In this document: positions 43,647-51,907 of the stretch, in pieces | Position numbering within the stretch: the first letter of the stretch is position 1 | Layout of the letters: the number at the start of each line of letters is the position of its first letter | NCBI RefSeq assembly: GCF_051233475.1 | Contig: NZ_JBKFGH010000004.1 | Location: 186,001 to 250,000, forward strand | Reading direction: 5' to 3' | Source of the DNA: Bacillus_BU sp051233475 | GTDB taxonomy: Bacteria; Bacillota; Bacilli; Bacillales; Cytobacillaceae | Length of the DNA: 64,000 nt | Made by a program: the position numbers and the translations under genes | Notes under the pieces: model-generated | Databases searched by the model: none | Told to the model about the DNA's origin: nothing | The model's input: only the letters and a program-made list of their open reading frames with translations

Positions 43647-45101
43647 TTGATAAAAAAATTATTACCATTCATAACCATCTTGTTTCTTTTCGTATCAGGC
43701 CTAAATGTTGCGGCTGCAGAACAAAAAGACAAGAGCTGGCAGGATGAATCGATTTATTACTTGATGATCGACCGTTTTAATAATGGGGATTCCAGCAATG
43801 ATTTTGATGTAGATGCCAATGATCCGAAAGCATATCATGGCGGTGATTTTAAAGGGGTAACACTGCAGCTTGATTACTTAAAGGACATGGGATTTTCAAC
43901 CATTCTTCTAACACCGATTTTTGATAATGAAGAAAATGGCTATCATGGCTATTGGACGAAGGATTTCAATAAATTAGATGAGCATTTTGGCTCCGAAGCA
44001 GATTTTAAAAATTTGGTTAAGGAAGCACATAAACGCGATATGAAAATTATCGTCGAATTCCCGGCCAGCTCAATCGGGCCTAACCATCCATGGCTCGAGG
44101 ATACAAATAAACAAAACTGGATTACCCGAAACGAAGAAGCAACCTTAAACCTTGAAAATCCCGAGGTACAAGCTTACTTAATCGATGCTGCAAAATGGTG
44201 GGTCAAAGAAACAAATATCGATGGCTATAAGGTCAATCAAATAAATCAAGCGTCCACTAACTTTTGGAGCCAATTTTCAAAACAGTTAAACGAGACGAAA
44301 GCGGACATTTTCTTACTTGGTGATGATGAAGGCGCATACACGAACGAAACCAAAAACACAGGGATCAATGCTTACCTTAATTATCCTGCTGCAAATGCCC
44401 TGCGATCAGCTTTTGCCAAGCCTGACCAACCGACCGATAAACTTTTCCCGCTCGTAAGCACTGAAGACTTCCCACGAGTAACGTTCATGGACCATCCGCT
44501 CGTTAAAAGGTTTACTCATGAGGCAGTGGTAAACAATCTTCACCCAGGCTCACGCTGGAAGTTGGCTTTGACCTACCTGTACACCACACCTGGAATTCCA
44601 ATGGTCTATTATGGCACCGAAATTGCGCTTGAGGGTGGTGAAGGGGAAGAAAATCATAAGCAAATGGATTTTCGGACCGACAAGGAGTTAGTTGAGTATA
44701 TTACAAAGATTGGTGAGCTTAGAAATCAGTTACCAGCCTTAACAAAAGGGACGTTTGAGCCCCTTTATAATAAAAACGGCATGCTCGTGTTTAAACGCCA
44801 ATATAAGGATGAGGTTATTGTTGTCGCAATAAACAACACAACTAAATCGCAAAATGTTCCTCTTAATGGAGAAAAGATCACTAATGATATGGAATTACGC
44901 GGTTTAATTAATGAGGATTTAATTAAAGAAAAGGATGGGAAATATAATCTAATTATTGATCGCGATGAGGCTGAAATGTATGTCCTATCTGAAAAAAGCG
45001 GATTAAACATTCCGTATATTGCCGCTATGACGGGAGTATATCTACTATTCGCAGCCTTCCTGTTTATGTTAATAAAAAAAGGCAGAAAAAGAGCTGAATA
45101 A
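43647..45101 (+). CDS. Secreted, membrane-anchored GH13 alpha-amylase-like protein, probably inactive
   Basis: 484 aa from TTG 43647, with AAGGGGGAG 7 bases upstream (ATG 43593 is in frame but has no ribosome site). Signal peptide at about 1-25 (cut near NVAAAEQ), a GH13 barrel (SIYYLMIDRFNNGD, YHGGDFKGV, GYHGYWTKDF) and a C-terminal membrane segment before KKGRKRAE. The four catalytic regions are degenerate: region I has E137 and S141-S142 where Asp and Asn-His are usual, region II GYKVN has Asn197 for the nucleophile Asp, region III LLGDDE has Asp226 for the acid Glu, region IV FMDHPLVKRF has Leu285 for Asp. It may bind sugars at the cell surface without cutting them. Confidence 0.85.
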   Translation: MIKKLLPFITILFLFVSGLNVAAAEQKDKSWQDESIYYLMIDRFNNGDSSNDFDVDANDPKAYHGGDFKGVTLQLDYLKDMGFSTILLTPIFDNEENGYHGYWTKDFNKLDEHFGSEADFKNLVKEAHKRDMKIIVEFPASSIGPNHPWLEDTNKQNWITRNEEATLNLENPEVQAYLIDAAKWWVKETNIDGYKVNQINQASTNFWSQFSKQLNETKADIFLLGDDEGAYTNETKNTGINAYLNYPAANALRSAFAKPDQPTDKLFPLVSTEDFPRVTFMDHPLVKRFTHEAVVNNLHPGSRWKLALTYLYTTPGIPMVYYGTEIALEGGEGEENHKQMDFRTDKELVEYITKIGELRNQLPALTKGTFEPLYNKNGMLVFKRQYKDEVIVVAINNTTKSQNVPLNGEKITNDMELRGLINEDLIKEKDGKYNLIIDRDEAEMYVLSEKSGLNIPYIAAMTGVYLLFAAFLFMLIKKGRKRAE

Positions 45102-45108
45102 ATGAGAA

Positions 45109-45133
45109 GACCGGGCTTCAACATTGCCCGGTC
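45109..45133. terminator. Hairpin between convergent amylase-like and yajQ genes
   Basis: Perfect stem GACCGGGC / GCCCGGTC with a 9-base loop between two stop codons. The T-run is poor, so termination strength is uncertain. Confidence 0.55.
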
Positions 45134-45141
45134 AACTATTA

Positions 45142-45633
45142 TTAACGATAATTAATAAATTGAACATCGACCGATAAATCGGCATCACGAACCAATGCGA
45201 TAATTTTTTGGAGATCATCACGGCTCTTGCCGGTAACACGAATTTGATCGTCTTGGACTTGGCTTTTAACCTTTACGCCACTGTTTTTAATAATCGTGTT
45301 GATTTTTTTGGCATTTTCTTTATCAATACCTTGAACAAGCTTTCCTCGTTGGCGAACCGTTCCGCCAGAGGCGCCTTCAATTTTTCCGTAGTCAAGGTTC
45401 TTGATTGGCACACCTCTTTTGAATAATTTTGAAAACAATACATCTTTTAGCTGGCCAAGTTTATATTCATCATCGGATATTAACACAAGCTCCTCTTTAT
45501 CAAGAGAAACCTCACTTTTGCTTCCTTTAAAATCGTACCGTGTTTGTATTTCTTTCATCGTTAAATTTATTGCGTTAGTGACTTCAGATAAATCAACTTG
45601 GGACACAATATCAAATGAGCTGTCTTTTGCCAT
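45142..45633 (-). CDS. yajQ: YajQ family nucleotide-binding protein (YitK)
   Basis: 163 aa. AKDSSFDIVSQVDLSEVTNA at the start, TRYDFKGSKSEV, and the C-terminal QVQDDQIRVTGKSRDDLQ define YajQ, two ferredoxin-like domains. Some members bind cyclic di-GMP; others bind tRNA or GTP. Next to cvfB as yitK-yitL are in B. subtilis, though here they are divergent. Confidence 0.95.
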   Translation of the reverse strand: MAKDSSFDIVSQVDLSEVTNAINLTMKEIQTRYDFKGSKSEVSLDKEELVLISDDEYKLGQLKDVLFSKLFKRGVPIKNLDYGKIEGASGGTVRQRGKLVQGIDKENAKKINTIIKNSGVKVKSQVQDDQIRVTGKSRDDLQKIIALVRDADLSVDVQFINYR

Positions 45634-45743
45634 TACAAACCTCCGAAAACATTTTTCTTTACGTCTACATTATAGTAAAATATAGCAGTTCAAACAACTT
45701 AAGGAAAATATTTAAATAGAAAAAATCAATGGAGGAAATCAAT

Positions 45744-46619
45744 ATGTCTTTAGCAATGGAGCTAGGTCATGTAATAGAGCTAACGGTCGCCCGGGAATCA
45801 GAATTTGGCTATTTTTTAACGGATGGAACCGAAGATGTTTTAATGCATAAAAACGAAGCAAGTCGCGAATATGCACTTGATGAAACCGTTAAGGTGTTTC
45901 TTTATACAGATTCAAGGGGAAGAATTTCTGCAACAGATACGATTCCTTTCGTAACAGTGGGAAAATATGAATGGGTGAAAGTCACCGATGTTCAGCCTGG
46001 ATTAGGGGTATTTTTAGATATTGGCATCCAAAAAGATCTCTTGCTTGGTGAAGAGGATTTGCCGGCACATAAGGGAGTGTGGCCGACCGTAGGAGATTTG
46101 CTTTTTGTAACGATAAGAGTAAATCGAAATCAGCGATTGTACGCCAAACTTGCAACTGACCCAATCATGGAGGAAAAGGCAGTAGAAGCAACGGAAACAG
46201 CCTTTAATAAAAACGTTCATGGCTTTATTTATCGAACAGCAAAGGTAGGAAGCTGGATCTTTACAGCAGAGGGCTATAAGGGGTTCATCCATGAATCGCA
46301 GCGGGAAAGAGAGCCACGTCTCGGTGAGAAAGTGGAGGGCAGAGTAGTTGATGTCAAGATGGATGGGACGATTAATGTTTCCTTGTTGCAAAGAAAACAA
46401 GATGTTCAAGATACTGATGCTGAACGCATATACCAATATTTGCTGTCCCGCAACGGCGCCATGCCTTATAGCGATAAAAGCTTACCGGAGGATATTTCCG
46501 AACGTTTTCAGTTAAGCAAAGCAGCGTTTAAACGGGCACTAGGTAAATTGATGAAAGAAGGAAAGATCTATCAAGAAGATCGGTGGACATATATTAAAAA
46601 GGAAGAGGTCGACTCCTAA
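45744..46619 (+). CDS. cvfB: S1-domain RNA-binding protein CvfB (YitL)
   Basis: 291 aa from ATG 45744 (GGAGGA at 45731-45736; the frame also opens at ATG 45729). Three S1/OB-fold-like domains: residues about 1-60, 65-135 (VKVTDVQPGLGVFLDIGIQKD) and 145-215 (GFIHESQ, GRVVDVKMDGTINVS), then a winged-helix domain ending in YIKKEEVDS. CvfB regulates virulence genes in Staphylococcus aureus; in Bacillus it is a conserved RNA-binding protein. Confidence 0.93.
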   Translation: MSLAMELGHVIELTVARESEFGYFLTDGTEDVLMHKNEASREYALDETVKVFLYTDSRGRISATDTIPFVTVGKYEWVKVTDVQPGLGVFLDIGIQKDLLLGEEDLPAHKGVWPTVGDLLFVTIRVNRNQRLYAKLATDPIMEEKAVEATETAFNKNVHGFIYRTAKVGSWIFTAEGYKGFIHESQREREPRLGEKVEGRVVDVKMDGTINVSLLQRKQDVQDTDAERIYQYLLSRNGAMPYSDKSLPEDISERFQLSKAAFKRALGKLMKEGKIYQEDRWTYIKKEEVDS

Positions 46620-46640
46620 ACGGGTCAACCTCTTTTTTTT
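46603..46640 (+). terminator. Intrinsic terminator at the end of cvfB
   Basis: AAGAGGTCGA / TCAACCTCTT (one mismatch) is followed by TTTTTTTT and overlaps the cvfB stop. Confidence 0.85.
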
Positions 46641-46671
46641 GCCCTTTCGGACCGTATTCTGTCTTATGTTT

Positions 46672-46803
46672 TTATAGATGATTTGTCTTCTTAGAATATT
46701 GATTTTTCCCGGCTTTTCGGTTTTTTTCACGCATCATATTTTTTTCATGACGCAAAGCATTATTATCTTGAGCCTTTTTATCATTATCTGATGTATGAGG
46801 CAT
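46672..46803 (-). CDS. Small basic protein, probably DUF3941 (43 aa)
   Basis: ATG 46803 with AAAGGAG 9 bases upstream. The product starts MPHTSDNDKKAQDNNALRHE and ends KNQYSKKTNHL, rich in Lys, Asn and Arg. It resembles the short DUF3941 proteins of Bacillus as I recall them. No function known. It is convergent with cvfB and shares its terminator region. Confidence 0.65.
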   Translation of the reverse strand: MPHTSDNDKKAQDNNALRHEKNMMREKNRKAGKNQYSKKTNHL

Positions 46804-46911
46804 ATGCTCAAACTCCTTTCTTAGTTAAGAAGTGTTTAGCCGGAGCACCATTACGAGGTACCGCCGCTTTTCTTATCTTCTGTCATTTTAGAAAGGAGTA
46901 TGTAAATGACG

Positions 46912-47772
46912 TTAAGAAGGCATCTTATTTAAAAAGAAGATTGCAATGGTTCCCGGACCAGTGTGAGCCCCGATAACGGCACCGATATCGGAAATCGTTA
47001 TTTGGGCGGGATGAAATTCTGCTTCAATCATTGTCTTCATTTCAAGAGCAGTTTCTTCATTATCTGCATGGCTTATGCCAATGATTTGTTGATCTAGACC
47101 CTCACCGCGTTCGTTCATCAGCTCGATAATACGGTTCATTAATTTTTTCTTGCCACGGTGTTTTTCGATTGGAACAAGCTTGCCATCTTCAACATTGATT
47201 AATGGCTTAATATTTAGCAGTCCGCCCAAAAAAGCGGATGCCTTTGAAACACGACCACCTTTAGCCAAATAATCAAGATCATTAACAGTAAACAAATGTT
47301 CCATGTGTTGAGCATGAAATTGAATTCGATTGATAAGCTCGTCTTTAGGTAAACCGGTCTGTGCTAACCGGACTGCTTCCATCACAACTAAGCCCACTCC
47401 GAGTGAGGCACATTTTGAATCAATAATCGTCAGATCAAAGTCAGGATATTCTTCTTTAACTTGATTGTGGATCATAACGCCTGTTGAATAGGTTCCTGAT
47501 AATTGCGACGAGAAGGCAATATAGATTCCAGCCTCTTTGTTCTTCGCCATTTTAGTAAATAATTCCTCAAATCGGCTAGGCGGAACTTGCGATGTGGTAG
47601 GGAATTTCCCTTCACGGATTGCTTGGAAAACGGTACTGGGTTCAATTTCTATATGATCATCGTATTCTTTGCCATCAAGCAGTACTTTTAAAGGAAGTAG
47701 AGCGACATGGTTGTCTTGATAAAACTGAATCGGTAAGTCAGCGCCACTGTCAGTAATAATCGTTAATGACAT
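46912..47772 (-). CDS. DegV family fatty-acid-binding protein (YitS)
   Basis: 286 aa from ATG 47772 (GCAGGTGAAAAT before it; the frame extends upstream to 47835). LTIITDSGADLP, TTSQVPPSRFEELF, FSSQLSGTYSTGV, IDSKCASLGVGLVV, GGRVSKASAFLGGLLNIKP and the C-terminal IGAVIGAHTGPGTI are diagnostic for DegV. These proteins bind a fatty acid and serve fatty acid kinase FakA as FakB-type carriers. Divergent from yitT, as in B. subtilis yitS-yitT. Confidence 0.92.
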   Translation of the reverse strand: MSLTIITDSGADLPIQFYQDNHVALLPLKVLLDGKEYDDHIEIEPSTVFQAIREGKFPTTSQVPPSRFEELFTKMAKNKEAGIYIAFSSQLSGTYSTGVMIHNQVKEEYPDFDLTIIDSKCASLGVGLVVMEAVRLAQTGLPKDELINRIQFHAQHMEHLFTVNDLDYLAKGGRVSKASAFLGGLLNIKPLINVEDGKLVPIEKHRGKKKLMNRIIELMNERGEGLDQQIIGISHADNEETALEMKTMIEAEFHPAQITISDIGAVIGAHTGPGTIAIFFLNKMPS

Positions 47773-47876
47773 ATTTTCACCTGCTTTGTGAAATATTTTT
47801 GTTTTAAGTGTAGCGGTTTCATGTGAAAAAAACAATCATTCGCCATTATTTTGGAATAATGTTAGGGGGTTAGCTA

Positions 47877-48719
47877 ATGGTCGTTATGGAAATGAAAAAA
47901 GTCATCGTTGTCACCATTGGAGCATTTTTAAATGCAGTTGCCTTGAACTATTTTTTAATTCCGGCTAATGTGTACTCCAGCGGTTTCAGCGGCGCAGCCC
48001 AATTAATTTCAAAAATTGTTACGGATTATACCCCGTTTACGTTAACCACGGGAATTTTACTGTTTCTCCTCAATATACCTGTGACCATCCTTGGCTGGAA
48101 AAAGGTAGGGAAATCCTTCACCATCTACAGTTTTATTAGTGTCGTATTGATGTCTTTGTTCCTCGAAGTGCTTCCAATCCAACAAGTTTCAAAAGATATT
48201 TTATTAAATGCCGTATTTGGAGGAGTTATTGCAGCAGTCGGTGTTGGTTTTACATTGAAGTGGGGCGCCTCAACTGGCGGAATGGATATCGTCGCTATGC
48301 TCCTTTCACGAAGGAAGGATAAACCGGTTGGTACATACTTTTTTACGCTAAATTCAATCATTATTTTGTCGGCTGGTTTTTTATTTGGCTGGGAGAAGGC
48401 TCTCTACACGCTAGTAACATTATATGTTTCAACCCGGGTCATTGATGCTATTCATACTCGACATGAAAAGCTGACAGCATTAATCATTACAAAGAATTCT
48501 ACCGAGTTAAAAAAAGCGATTCATGCAAAACTTGTTAGAGGAATGACAACAATCTCGGTAAAAGGCGGATTTACGAACGAGCCAAAGGAAATGCTAATGA
48601 TAGTCATTACAAGATATGAATTATTTGATTTGGAAAGAATTATTAAAGAGGTTGATCCCGGAGCGTTTACAAACGTATTTCAAACGACTGGGATTTATGG
48701 TTTTTTTCGCAAAGATTAA
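47877..48719 (+). CDS. yitT: YitT family membrane protein
   Basis: 280 aa. Five or six membrane segments in residues 8-175 (MKKVIVVTIGAFLNAVALNYF, ANVYSSGFSGAAQLI, GASTGGMDIVAML) and a C-terminal DUF2179 domain (TKNSTELKKAIHAKLVRGMT, GFTNEPKEMLMIVITRYEL). AGGGGG precedes ATG 47877. Function unknown; a transporter-like fold is assumed for the family. Confidence 0.93.
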   Translation: MVVMEMKKVIVVTIGAFLNAVALNYFLIPANVYSSGFSGAAQLISKIVTDYTPFTLTTGILLFLLNIPVTILGWKKVGKSFTIYSFISVVLMSLFLEVLPIQQVSKDILLNAVFGGVIAAVGVGFTLKWGASTGGMDIVAMLLSRRKDKPVGTYFFTLNSIIILSAGFLFGWEKALYTLVTLYVSTRVIDAIHTRHEKLTALIITKNSTELKKAIHAKLVRGMTTISVKGGFTNEPKEMLMIVITRYELFDLERIIKEVDPGAFTNVFQTTGIYGFFRKD

Positions 48720-48734
48720 TACTGAGGTGAGTGC

Positions 48735-49148
48735 ATGAAAAAGACAACGGTTTTAGTAACCATGCTGCTGGTTTTGGCAATCTTTCCAACGTTACAAGTA
48801 CACGGTAAAAATATTATTTCAGAGGTACATGGCGAACCCCAGCATCAGTTTTTTCGAAATGTTAAAGTAAAAGGACAGGGTGGGGAGTATGTTGTTAAAG
48901 GGGAGGCCCGGCCTGTAACGGGATCATTTTATTATGTAGTAGAAGATGGACATCGTATTTTTGTAAAAGAAACAAAGGTTGTAAGCAAAAAGGCTTACCC
49001 GGCCTGGACGAAGTTTAAGGTGAACATAAAAATTCCGAAAAGACTGCTCCCTGATAATGGAACGGTTACGATGTTTTTTTATGAAAAAGCAAAACAGTCC
49101 GATGATATGATCCATGTTGTACCGATCGTCCTTGAGGAGTTTTATTAA
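48735..49148 (+). CDS. Secreted Gmad2-like immunoglobulin-fold protein
   Basis: 137 aa with a signal peptide (about residues 1-24, cut after VHG). The mature part, FFRNVKVKGQGGEYVVKGEA, FYYVVEDGHRIFVKETKVV, AWTKFKVNIKIPKR and TVTMFFYEKAKQSDD, fits the Gmad2 domain that occurs in spore-germination and other exported Firmicute proteins. Starts 15 bases after yitT with a GAGGTGAGTGC ribosome site. Partners unknown. Confidence 0.65.
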   Translation: MKKTTVLVTMLLVLAIFPTLQVHGKNIISEVHGEPQHQFFRNVKVKGQGGEYVVKGEARPVTGSFYYVVEDGHRIFVKETKVVSKKAYPAWTKFKVNIKIPKRLLPDNGTVTMFFYEKAKQSDDMIHVVPIVLEEFY

Positions 49149-49186
49149 TCTTTTCGGTCAAATTGTAATGCAGCTAAATGAAGAAA

Positions 49187-49215
49187 AAGGATGACTTCGC
49201 GAAAAGTCATCCCTT
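49187..49215. terminator. Terminator between convergent genes
   Basis: AAGGATGACTT / AAGTCATCCCTT stem around CGCGAA, with A-run before and T-rich after it; usable in both directions. Confidence 0.8.
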
Positions 49216-49233
49216 TGTTTAGCTATCCACACT

Positions 49234-49419
49234 CTATTTCATACTTTCAAGTTCACTTTGTAACTGGCTTAGCTGTTCTTGTTCAGCTACAGTGGAATTA
49301 GCATATGCGGAGGTTAGCGCATTTTTGGCACGAAGAAGAGCCGTTTGCTTTTCTTCTCCCGAGGCTGTTTTTGCTAAATTAACAAATTTTCTTGCCTCTT
49401 GGAATAATCTGTTCCCCAT
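49234..49419 (-). CDS. DUF3813 small helical protein
   Basis: 61 aa, MGNRLFQEARKFVNLAKTAS followed by SGEEKQTALLRAKNALTSA-type helices and a Glu/Gln-rich C-terminus. DUF3813 proteins are found in this yit neighbourhood of Bacillus. The ribosome site GGAGGAATATAAG lies at the end of the upstream small gene, so the two are coupled. Confidence 0.75.
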   Translation of the reverse strand: MGNRLFQEARKFVNLAKTASGEEKQTALLRAKNALTSAYANSTVAEQEQLSQLQSELESMK

Positions 49420-49420
49420 C

Positions 49421-49573
49421 TTATATTCCTCCGATTGAGGAGTTAGTTACATTAGACATTTTTTGCGCCTCAGCTTCAGCGTAGGTGGTATGATAAGGGA
49501 TACGGTCATCGTGCTTGGAGACTGAAGTAACTCCTTGTGACACAAATCTTCTTGATTTATTCCGTTTACCCAT
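49421..49573 (-). CDS. Small conserved-looking protein (50 aa), unknown
   Basis: ATG 49573 with GGAGGGATTCGA upstream. The product begins MGKRNKSRRFVSQGVTSVSK, continues HDDRIPYHTTYAEAEAQK and ends SSIGGI. It is basic at the N-terminus and polar. Its last codons contain the ribosome site of the DUF3813 gene, which starts one base after its stop. I do not recognise the family; tight coupling and a good ribosome site argue that it is real. Confidence 0.6.
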   Translation of the reverse strand: MGKRNKSRRFVSQGVTSVSKHDDRIPYHTTYAEAEAQKMSNVTNSSIGGI

Positions 49574-49739
49574 TCGAATCCCTCCAACTAAAGCTTATTT
49601 GAAGCAGTAACGGATGCTTCATCAACTAGTATCTCCTCATTTGTTTTAGAATAACAAAGGTAAGAGTTGGCTAAATAGGTGGGCAGCTATCGTCGATAAG
49701 CTTGAAGGTAACCATTCACTACCCGAGGCTTCCATCATG

Positions 49740-50558
49740 TTATAATGCTTTCAAATTTAATACTTCATTTAAGTAAACGGCAACCCCGTCTTCCTCATTC
49801 GTTAAAGTGACTTCGTTGGCGATCTGTTTAACATGGTCAATCCCATTGCCCATTGCGATGCCTCGTCCGGCAAATTGTAACATTTCTAAGTCATTATCCT
49901 CATCACCAAAGGCAATCACTCTTTCCTGAGGAATTTGGTAATAGTCACAAGCGCGTTTAATACCGACTGCTTTATTTAAACCACTTTTAATAATTTCGAT
50001 TACGTGCCACGGAGCAGCCCAGCTTCGATGGTCAATCACTTCTGCATGTACTTCAGAAAGATGTGCGCGGATATTTTTTAGCTGGTCTTCGTCCGTGTGG
50101 ATTAACAAACTGGTCGGGGAGTCTGTTAAAAATTTACGCAAATCTCCTGTTGTAATATTTGGATTTCCTAGTTGAAAAATCTCCAGTAACTTTTCATCAT
50201 GATAGTGAATATAGACGTCATCCATCACTTCGGCAATGATATTATGAAATGAAAAGGATCCAAGTGCTTCAACGATATCCCTAACTACACTTATATCCAA
50301 CGGAGAATGATAAATGCCCCATTGATCATCTTTTGGATGGTGAATAAACGCCCCATTAAAGTTTACAATAGGGGTATCTAGTTCTAACTCATGGTAATAC
50401 ATCTCACTCGAACGAAAGGGTCTGCCGGTGGCAATCATGACAATATGACCTTGTTCACGAGCGACACGCAATACTTTTTTCGTATTAGCAGTAATAATCT
50501 TATTATCTGTAAGTAATGTACCATCAAGATCTAAAGCAATTAGGTGTTTTTTTGTCAT
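49740..50558 (-). CDS. yitU: Cof-type HAD-IIB phosphatase (YitU)
   Basis: 272 aa. HAD motif I ALDLDGTLLTDN, motif II MIATGRPF, lysine region IKSGLNKAVGIKRAC, and motif IV IAFGDEDNDLEML with AMGNGIDHVKQIANEVT. The C2 cap (Cof type) lies between. Such enzymes dephosphorylate sugar phosphates or flavin precursors; YitU of B. subtilis has been linked to 5-amino-6-ribitylamino-uracil phosphate dephosphorylation. Ribosome site GAAGGGGAAC. Confidence 0.92.
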   Translation of the reverse strand: MTKKHLIALDLDGTLLTDNKIITANTKKVLRVAREQGHIVMIATGRPFRSSEMYYHELELDTPIVNFNGAFIHHPKDDQWGIYHSPLDISVVRDIVEALGSFSFHNIIAEVMDDVYIHYHDEKLLEIFQLGNPNITTGDLRKFLTDSPTSLLIHTDEDQLKNIRAHLSEVHAEVIDHRSWAAPWHVIEIIKSGLNKAVGIKRACDYYQIPQERVIAFGDEDNDLEMLQFAGRGIAMGNGIDHVKQIANEVTLTNEEDGVAVYLNEVLNLKAL

Positions 50559-50735
50559 AAGTTCCCCTTCTCTTTCTTTGATCTATTTCCTTACTCAATA
50601 GTTTAAACTACATTGTTAACTTGAATGTTAACGATGTGTAAAACTTGGGAAAAACCCTGTTAACATGGTAAACTAATTTTATGTTTTTTATAAAAGAAAA
50701 TGCAAATGATTCAATTAAATAGAGGAGTGAATAAG

Positions 50736-51047
50736 ATGGATGAAGCGTTGAAAGAAAATTTAATGGGTGCTCTAGAATTAGTAATCGACCCTGAATTAGG
50801 AATCGATATTGTTAATTTAGGACTTGTATACGATGTAGAAATGGATGAAAACGGAAAAGCAACCGTCACCATGACATTAACGGCAATGGGTTGTCCGCTC
50901 GCTGGTACGATTGTGGACCAAGTGAAAAGCGCGTTAGCCGATATTCCTGAAGTAAAGGAAACAGAAGTTAATATCGTGTTTACCCCACCTTGGACTAAGG
51001 CGAGAATGTCACGCTACGCAAAAATTGCTTTAGGAGTTCGTGATTAG
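50736..51047 (+). CDS. yitW: MIP18/SufT-like Fe-S assembly protein YitW
   Basis: 103 aa from ATG 50736 with AGAGGAG upstream (the frame also opens at 50700). ALELVIDPELGIDIVNLGLVYDV, MTLTAMGCPLAGTI with the conserved Cys, and the C-terminal FTPPWTKARMS are typical of the DUF59 family, which helps iron-sulphur cluster maturation. It leads into a DsrE-like gene that starts at or across its stop. Confidence 0.92.
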   Translation: MDEALKENLMGALELVIDPELGIDIVNLGLVYDVEMDENGKATVTMTLTAMGCPLAGTIVDQVKSALADIPEVKETEVNIVFTPPWTKARMSRYAKIALGVRD

Positions 51048-51048
51048 A

Positions 51049-51387
51049 ATGAAAAACAAAGTAATCTTAGTAAGTTCTGACCAGCTTGGCAAAGGCGATA
51101 AAGAACTGGGCGAAGGTATTCTAGAGACATTTTTCACACTACTTAAACAGCGAGAGGAAGTACCTGTGGCTGTATTCTTTATGAATAGTGGAGTATATAC
51201 CCTCACCGATCAATCCTTTGTTTCGGTTCATTTAAAAGAACTGGAAGACCGTGGTGTCGATATTTTAGCCTGTAAAACCTGTGTCGACCATTATCAGCTT
51301 GAAGAGAAATTGGTTGCCGGTAAAATTAGCGGCATGGCTCAGTTTATTGAACTAGCTGCACAATATGAAGTCATTACAATTTCATAA
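51049..51387 (+). CDS. DsrE/YedF-like sulphurtransferase domain protein
   Basis: 112 aa from ATG 51049 (GTG 51040 is an alternative overlapping the yitW stop). VILVSSDQLGKGDKELGEGI, VAVFFMNSGVYTLTD, GVDILACKTCVDHYQLEEKL and GKISGMAQFIELA match the C-terminal DsrE domain of YedF 'selenium metabolism' proteins; the Cys pair in ACKTC is where the family has its conserved cysteine. The N-terminal TusA domain of full YedF is missing. Pairing with yitW suggests a sulphur or Fe-S role. Confidence 0.75.
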   Translation: MKNKVILVSSDQLGKGDKELGEGILETFFTLLKQREEVPVAVFFMNSGVYTLTDQSFVSVHLKELEDRGVDILACKTCVDHYQLEEKLVAGKISGMAQFIELAAQYEVITIS

Positions 51388-51412
51388 ATATTATAATTTA
51401 CAAAGCTAGCTA

Positions 51413-51600
51413 TTGAGCGGACACAGAGGCCCTTATTTTGATAAAATAATCATTTTTCTAGACTTATGAGGACACAGGATCCCTTATTTACATAAAAATC
51501 ACTGGATAGTGCCGATTTATGATCAAATAAGGGATCTGTTGTCCGCTTAACCTATAAAAACAACGTTTTTTGTGAAAATAGCGGAACGTATGTCTTCGGA
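51413..51600. repeat. Dispersed GGACACAG element, copy 1
   Basis: Starts GAGCGGACACAGAGGCCCTT and includes GAGGACACAGGATCCCTTAT and the inverted ATCAAATAAGGGATCTGTTG then TCCGC. The outer arms are inverted repeats. About 85 to 90 percent of positions agree with copy 2 at 62234-62403, 10.8 kb away in the same orientation. Confidence 0.85.
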
Positions 51601-51624
51601 CCAAATAAATTTTGTATATATCAC

Positions 51625-51668
51625 TAAAAATGACTAACAAATTACCATGTAATCTGTTAGTCATTTTT
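51625..51668 (+). terminator. Hairpin terminator
   Basis: AAAAATGACTAACA / TGTTAGTCATTTTTT stem enclosing about 16 bases. It lies 240 bases after the YedF-like gene and could end that transcript or read in the other direction. Confidence 0.75.
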
Positions 51669-51689
51669 TAGTTGCTTTATTAATGTTTG

Positions 51690-51726
51690 CCTGAAAGCGA
51701 GCACCTAAGCGGAAATCACAGCAGCC
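51690..51726. repeat. Relic copy of the GAGCACC repeat family
   Basis: TGAAAGCGAGCACCTAAGCG then GAAATCACAGCAGCC matches the inverted arm of the MITE-like element at 43220-43403. Confidence 0.6.
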
Positions 51727-51907
51727 AAATAACTGAGCCTTCATTCAAAAAAATATAACCCGGTTTTCTATCAGTTTTAAAGGAATTAAACGTCCGAAAA
51801 GTAAGAAAAAATTCATATTATTTCCAATAAACTATATATTTTCTAATGCTGTTTCTGTATGTTTAAAGGTGAAAGGCACAATGAGTGTAAAGTTAGGAGT
51901 GAAGACT

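Larger units (their letters stand above)
51388..51907. other. Repeat-rich intergenic region
   Basis: About 520 bases with no supported gene. It contains one copy of the 190-bp GGACACAG element (51413-51600), a hairpin terminator (51625-51668) and a relic of the GAGCACC repeat family (51690-51726). The rest before the ABC transporter is AT-rich. Confidence 0.7.

Noticed and set aside
46791..46976. 61-codon plus-strand frame
   Set aside because: It overlaps the start regions of two better supported minus-strand genes (DUF3941-like and the DegV 3' end) and has no ribosome site.
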